This document shows positions 61,401-64,000 of a stretch of 64,000 nt of DNA, piece after piece. Origin of the DNA: Phoronis australis (Eukaryota > Phoronida > Phoronidae); NCBI GenBank assembly GCA_002633005.1, contig NMRA01000214.1, positions 578,841 through 642,840 on the forward strand. The letters run 5' to 3'. The translations under genes were made by a program, and so were the position numbers. The notes under the pieces were generated by a model. It made no database searches. It saw nothing but the letters and a program-made list of their open reading frames with translations, and was not told the DNA's origin. Positions within the stretch are counted from its first letter, which is position 1. Each line of letters starts with the position of its first letter.

Positions 61401-62977
61401 AATTTTCCACAAATCCTTGACCCATATAAGTCTCCCAAGCTCGTAGAAAAGACATCTTTCTGCTTTCGTTAGCAAGGATTGTTAATGGGCCAAGGTGGAG
61501 GACGATCGCAGTGCTTACATTTTCACACGCTCTACTTGGCTAGGTTAAATAGCTAGATTGACATGTCAGATCTTTCCATTAACACACAGTCTGACTATTC
61601 AGTGAATACTCGAATCACAACCCGTGCCACCGCGTACATAATTATGAACTAACATACAGTATGCATCCTGACAAAAATCACGCAAGTTTCCCATGGTAAA
61701 AAGGTCAAAGGTCTTAACCTTTTTAACCTCATGAACAGGGATCCTGATACTGCTGAGTAGCGGTCTGATGATGACGATTCCACTTCTCCCAAAGAAATCA
61801 TCAAACGTGGAGGATGACATATCCAGTGAAGGAAAAGAACTCGACATTTTAGTGTAAGTCTCGTTTCAGCTAAATGACAGGCCTGGGATATATAGTTTTA
61901 TTTTCTGATACTTTTCTATGGTGCATTGTGAAAACATTTGTAAAACGATACGTTCACAAGTATGAAATGGATTTCGATCACGAAAAAATTCTATGCTGAC
62001 ACCATCACCGATCGAGTTCGGGCAACTCTACAGGTTCGCTAAGTTTAAAATCCACAGCTTTCTTCAAAGAAACCATCCAGCTTCAGATGATGTAATTATA
62101 TTCTCTGGAGATTAAATTGGGAAATCAGGCGTGGACTTGCCCATCATCAACATGACTGTAAATAATGGCGACGACAACAATATTTTTTTAATTTTTAGTT
62201 CACCGGAATTGAAAAGTTGCTGACTTCGAATGTTGATCGGATTCCTTGCGGAAATGTCAACATATTTTGTTTTTAATTGATGAGCTCTCTTTTACAAATT
62301 CGCTGCTCGTTTTCAGGTCCACTGGGCTTTTCATTTTTCTATGATCACCTTGGTGCTGTCTTTACTCTTGCACAACGTTCTTGCGTCTTTTCTTTGTGAA
62401 TTCACAGTCAATGGAGGTCCCTTTCTCCTTCACTTTCTAGGTGACACGAATTGTTCAACATTGCTGGCTAAATCGCTAGCGATATTTTTGTCGAAAGGCG
62501 ATGAACAATTAAGCATATGCACAAATTGAAGAAGAAATGCTTAAAAAATCGTACCAAAATTGTTGGTAACCAAATTCAAGCATTTGTGACCATAGCTCTA
62601 CACTTTTGCTTATCAAGGCGTTATGCGCTGAGAAAAGTCTCAAGGAATGATGAATTGCCAGTTCTTTGCAAACCCGGAAATTCCCCATCTGAGGACTAAG
62701 GAACAAGACGAGATCAACTTTATAGCGGTCATAAATAGTGTCAATCAAAAGTTCGCTTGCTGAATGAAACGTGGATTTGTTGCAGCTCGAAACGAAAGGT
62801 TAAACCCGTCTCGAGCGGCTGTGATTGAATTATAACTTCACTAAGAATTCAGTTGTGATTGAATTATAACTTCACTAAGACTTCAGTTGGCCATTAGCGA
62901 CTCGGTATTTTCGTTTCAGGAAGAACATAGCAGAGGAAACGAAACAGCAAGAAAAAAGAAGCTTAGATGGAACTTAA
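49275..62977 (+). CDS. monocarboxylate-transporter-like protein (SLC16 family), six coding exons
   Basis: Spliced CDS: 49275-49482, 52199-52342, 59702-60505, 61128-61178, 61739-61853, 62920-62977. All introns are GT-AG, the first four in the same phase (split Gly codon). The frame is continuous for 459 codons, a normal SLC16 length. The family is 12-TM major-facilitator carriers that move monocarboxylates or related solutes, often with protons, across the plasma membrane. Seen here: the TM1 signature DRGYAW (residues 12-17), the TM5 signature YYFDKYRTMAAA with following G-x-G, a hydrophilic central loop between TM6 and TM7, six more hydrophobic segments and a charged C-tail. The acceptor directly before the ATG implies a 5'UTR exon upstream. 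The exact subtype is not resolved. Confidence 0.93.
50733..51155. mobile_element. foldback element with internal ~20-base repeats (SLC16 intron 1)
   Basis: The outer ends GTTACCATAGAATTATACGC and the reverse complement of the right end (GTTACCATAGAATCATACAC, then ACGAGCAT) match. Inside, both arms are made of diverged CGAACnnATGAATCACGCATA units, inverted around about 50965, so the whole 423 bases can fold on itself. The apparent repeated peptide in one frame is a by-product. Confidence 0.75.
52199..52342 (+). CDS. SLC16-like exon 2 (TM2-4)
   Basis: cattccag|GACCCTTG to GTCTCAG|gtgaga. GPLSGALVNLIGFRW is the typical TM2-TM3 turn with a basic residue, followed by two more hydrophobic stretches. 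Confidence 0.92.
52413..52552. mobile_element. 140-base MITE (SLC16 intron 2)
   Basis: Left GTTCAGTAACGCTAGGACCT CGCTAAA and right, read in reverse, GTTCAGTAGACGCTAGGACC, then TACGCTAGGACCTAGCTAAAA. The right arm has an extra copy of GCTAGGACCTA. It lies 70 bases after SLC16 exon 2. Confidence 0.75.
52553..56419. other. SLC16 intron 2, unannotated part
   Basis: No exon or recognisable coding fragment is supported. The sequence is A/T-rich with short open frames only. Confidence 0.5.
56420..57059. mobile_element. 640-base inverted-repeat element (SLC16 intron 2)
   Basis: Left GCATATACCGCCGG and right, in reverse, GCTTATATCGCCGG, each followed by CCTAAAGTCGTGA (twice on the left, 56438-56450 and 56454-56466; once on the right). 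No coding frame, so a non-autonomous DNA element is likely. Confidence 0.65.
58720..58733 (-). promoter_or_regulatory. CTCF-consensus-like site 1
   Basis: The minus strand reads CCACTAGGTGGCGC, a full match to the CTCF core pattern CCASYAGRKGGCRS. It lies in the tandem repeat of SLC16 intron 2. Confidence 0.5.
59015..59028 (-). promoter_or_regulatory. CTCF-consensus-like site 2
   Basis: The minus strand reads CCACTAGGGGGCAC, a full match to the same pattern and in the same orientation as site 1. Confidence 0.5.
59347..59360 (-). promoter_or_regulatory. CTCF-consensus-like site 3
   Basis: The minus strand reads CCACCAGATGGCGC, again a full match and in the same orientation. Near-matches with one or more changes occur at about 58147, 58299-58311 and 58585. 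Confidence 0.5.
59702..60505 (+). CDS. SLC16-like exon 3 (TM4 to TM11)
   Basis: cacttcag|GTCTCGGAC to CTGGCGG|gtaaga, 804 bases. It holds the YYFDKYR TM5 signature, the variable hydrophilic loop (about residues 178-215) and the second six-helix half. One large central exon is usual for SLC16 genes. Confidence 0.95.
61128..61178 (+). CDS. SLC16-like exon 4
   Basis: tttcag|GATGGCTGTATGAC to CTTGCTG|gtaagg; 51 bases encode GWLYDTTESYEYGFYLAG. G-x-L-x-D-x-T followed by Y-x-x-x-F-Y-x-A-G is the typical stretch before the last helix of SLC16 proteins. Confidence 0.9.
61739..61853 (+). CDS. SLC16-like exon 5 (last helix)
   Basis: tgaacag|GGATCCTG to TTTTAGT|gtaagt, 115 bases. The hydrophobic ILILLSSGLMMTIPLL forms TM12, then a charged cytoplasmic tail begins. 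Confidence 0.88.
62820..62887 (+). repeat. 34-base tandem duplication before the last SLC16 exon
   Basis: GTGATTGAATTATAACTTCA, then CTAAGAATTCAGTT, occurs twice in a row, ending about 30 bases before the exon 6 acceptor. It could contain the branch point. Confidence 0.8.
62920..62977 (+). CDS. SLC16-like exon 6 (C-terminal tail and stop)
   Basis: cgtttcag|GAAGAACATAG completes a Val codon and adds KNIAEETKQQEKRSLDGT before TAA 62975-62977. The charged tail fits the family, and the phase matches the exon 5 donor. Confidence 0.8.
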
Positions 62978-64000
62978 AGATCACTGAAGCGATGAAACTA
63001 TGTAAACAAGGAGTGGAACAATACAACGAAAGAGCTTAAAGTCCTTCTTGCAAACTGCCCATGTGGTTCCAGTATCCGAAAATACTTACAACATAAATTC
63101 TTATTTTCGACACCCTTTCTTTATATTCTTTTCGCCTTTCTTGCCAAAAGCGATTTTTTAACAGTATTTGACCCTTCTCTCTAAGCGTATGATTACTGGT
63201 TATCATCGGTTATTTCCGTACCCACATTTCCGGCTCATCAGTTCAGGAAGTTAACTTCTCCTGAACGCCGCCATTTTTTCCTTGTAACTGAATGTGCTAT
63301 GGCTTGCTCGAAAAGTCTTCATTATTTTGTTTTATTAGTAATATATCGTGATTCGTTTGCATATGTAGTGTATTTATAGTTTATAGTTAGTGGTCGATGA
63401 TTTTTTTGGAATGTTACGCGTACTTAGTATGTAAAAATAGCATTGGTGTTTAGTTCCTTACGTTGGCGGGTCGAACCTAGGAACCAATATGGGTCGAACC
63501 AATTCTTTTTCGGTTTTATTTTTTCCTCGTTTTGAAAAAGTACTTTGCTATCATCGGAAAGGTAGTACATTCTACTCAGTAAAAATCGAAAAAGTATCAA
63601 AATCGGGGCAAGCACTGTAAAGTTATTGCAAGTTCTGTGGCGAAATTTGGGTCACTTTGTTTGGATCGCGTCGGCCATATTGGAGGACAGCGGGATGAGT
63701 TACGAGTTTAAAACTTCAAATGTGTAAATTGTTTTCGCCAACAAATTACGGTGAAATTTAGTAAGACATATCTTTACTTACTATTCTGCACGATTTGGCA
63801 GTGTTCACCAAATTTCAGCCTCGCTAAACAGGCATTTAGCGAATTATAAGGCAACTGCGGGGAAGGACTGCCTACCAAGCGACATAATATCCAATGTGTG
63901 TAATAGGGAGTACGGGTTTTTAGTTGATTTCTGTTTTTATCTTTCAAAATTGACACCAGTGATGCATTAGCTGGTGCAGAACGAAGATTTGTTGAAATTA
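62978..64000. other. 3' flank of the SLC16-like gene
   Basis: Includes its 3'UTR. I see no canonical AATAAA; CATAAA occurs near 63092. No further coding region is supported to the window end. Confidence 0.5.

Noticed and set aside
62317-62345. Alternative last exon of the SLC16 gene after the acceptor at about 62316
   Set aside because: It is in phase but gives only a ten-residue tail before TGA. The exon at 62920 gives a charged tail typical of the family. It remains possible as a minor isoform.

Overview
This is animal nuclear DNA. It holds spliced genes with GT-AG introns, short exons separated by kilobases, microsatellites, and many foldback and terminal-inverted-repeat (TIR) elements. 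The palindrome TAGGCCTA occurs seven times, against about one expected by chance. Together with the gene content this suggests a marine invertebrate deuterostome, perhaps an ambulacrarian such as an acorn worm. The species placement is inference. Bacterial features (operons, ribosome binding sites, CRISPR) do not apply.

Layout. Bases 1-157 look like the lysine-rich end of an upstream plus-strand gene followed by AATAAA. Bases 2096-25447 are a complete nine-exon PRMT2 gene (arginine methyltransferase with an SH3 domain, 415 aa), followed by a 3'UTR containing a small inverted-repeat element. PRMT2 intron 2 is 14.6 kb and contains a second plus-strand gene (8321-16350). It encodes a very large protein with a glutamine-rich start, four repeated zinc-binding-like modules, an acidic stretch with SUMO-interaction-like motifs and a degenerate TatD-like C-terminus. 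This gene is interrupted by a 1,570-base near-duplicate joined at a single N, most likely an assembly join of two haplotypes.

Bases 26,100-49,000 form a transposon-rich intergenic zone. It holds a 352-base tandem repeat with a GGGGTACGTACACTACA core, an internally deleted Ty3-like LTR retrotransposon, a LINE reverse-transcriptase scrap, and two large TIR elements (39.0-41.8 kb and 43.05-46.7 kb). Each large element carries a decayed minus-strand gene that I read as the same cysteine-rich-tail family.

Bases 49275-62977 are a complete six-exon SLC16 monocarboxylate-transporter-like gene (459 aa). Its large intron holds several MITE-like elements and a roughly 430-base tandem repeat with CTCF-consensus-like sites.

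The two housekeeping-type genes (chromatin and nuclear-receptor-linked methylation; membrane transport) show no functional link. The strongest points for follow-up are the nested zinc-module/TatD gene, a triplicated splice acceptor before PRMT2 exon 8, the CTCF-like site array, and the two TIR elements with related gene remnants.
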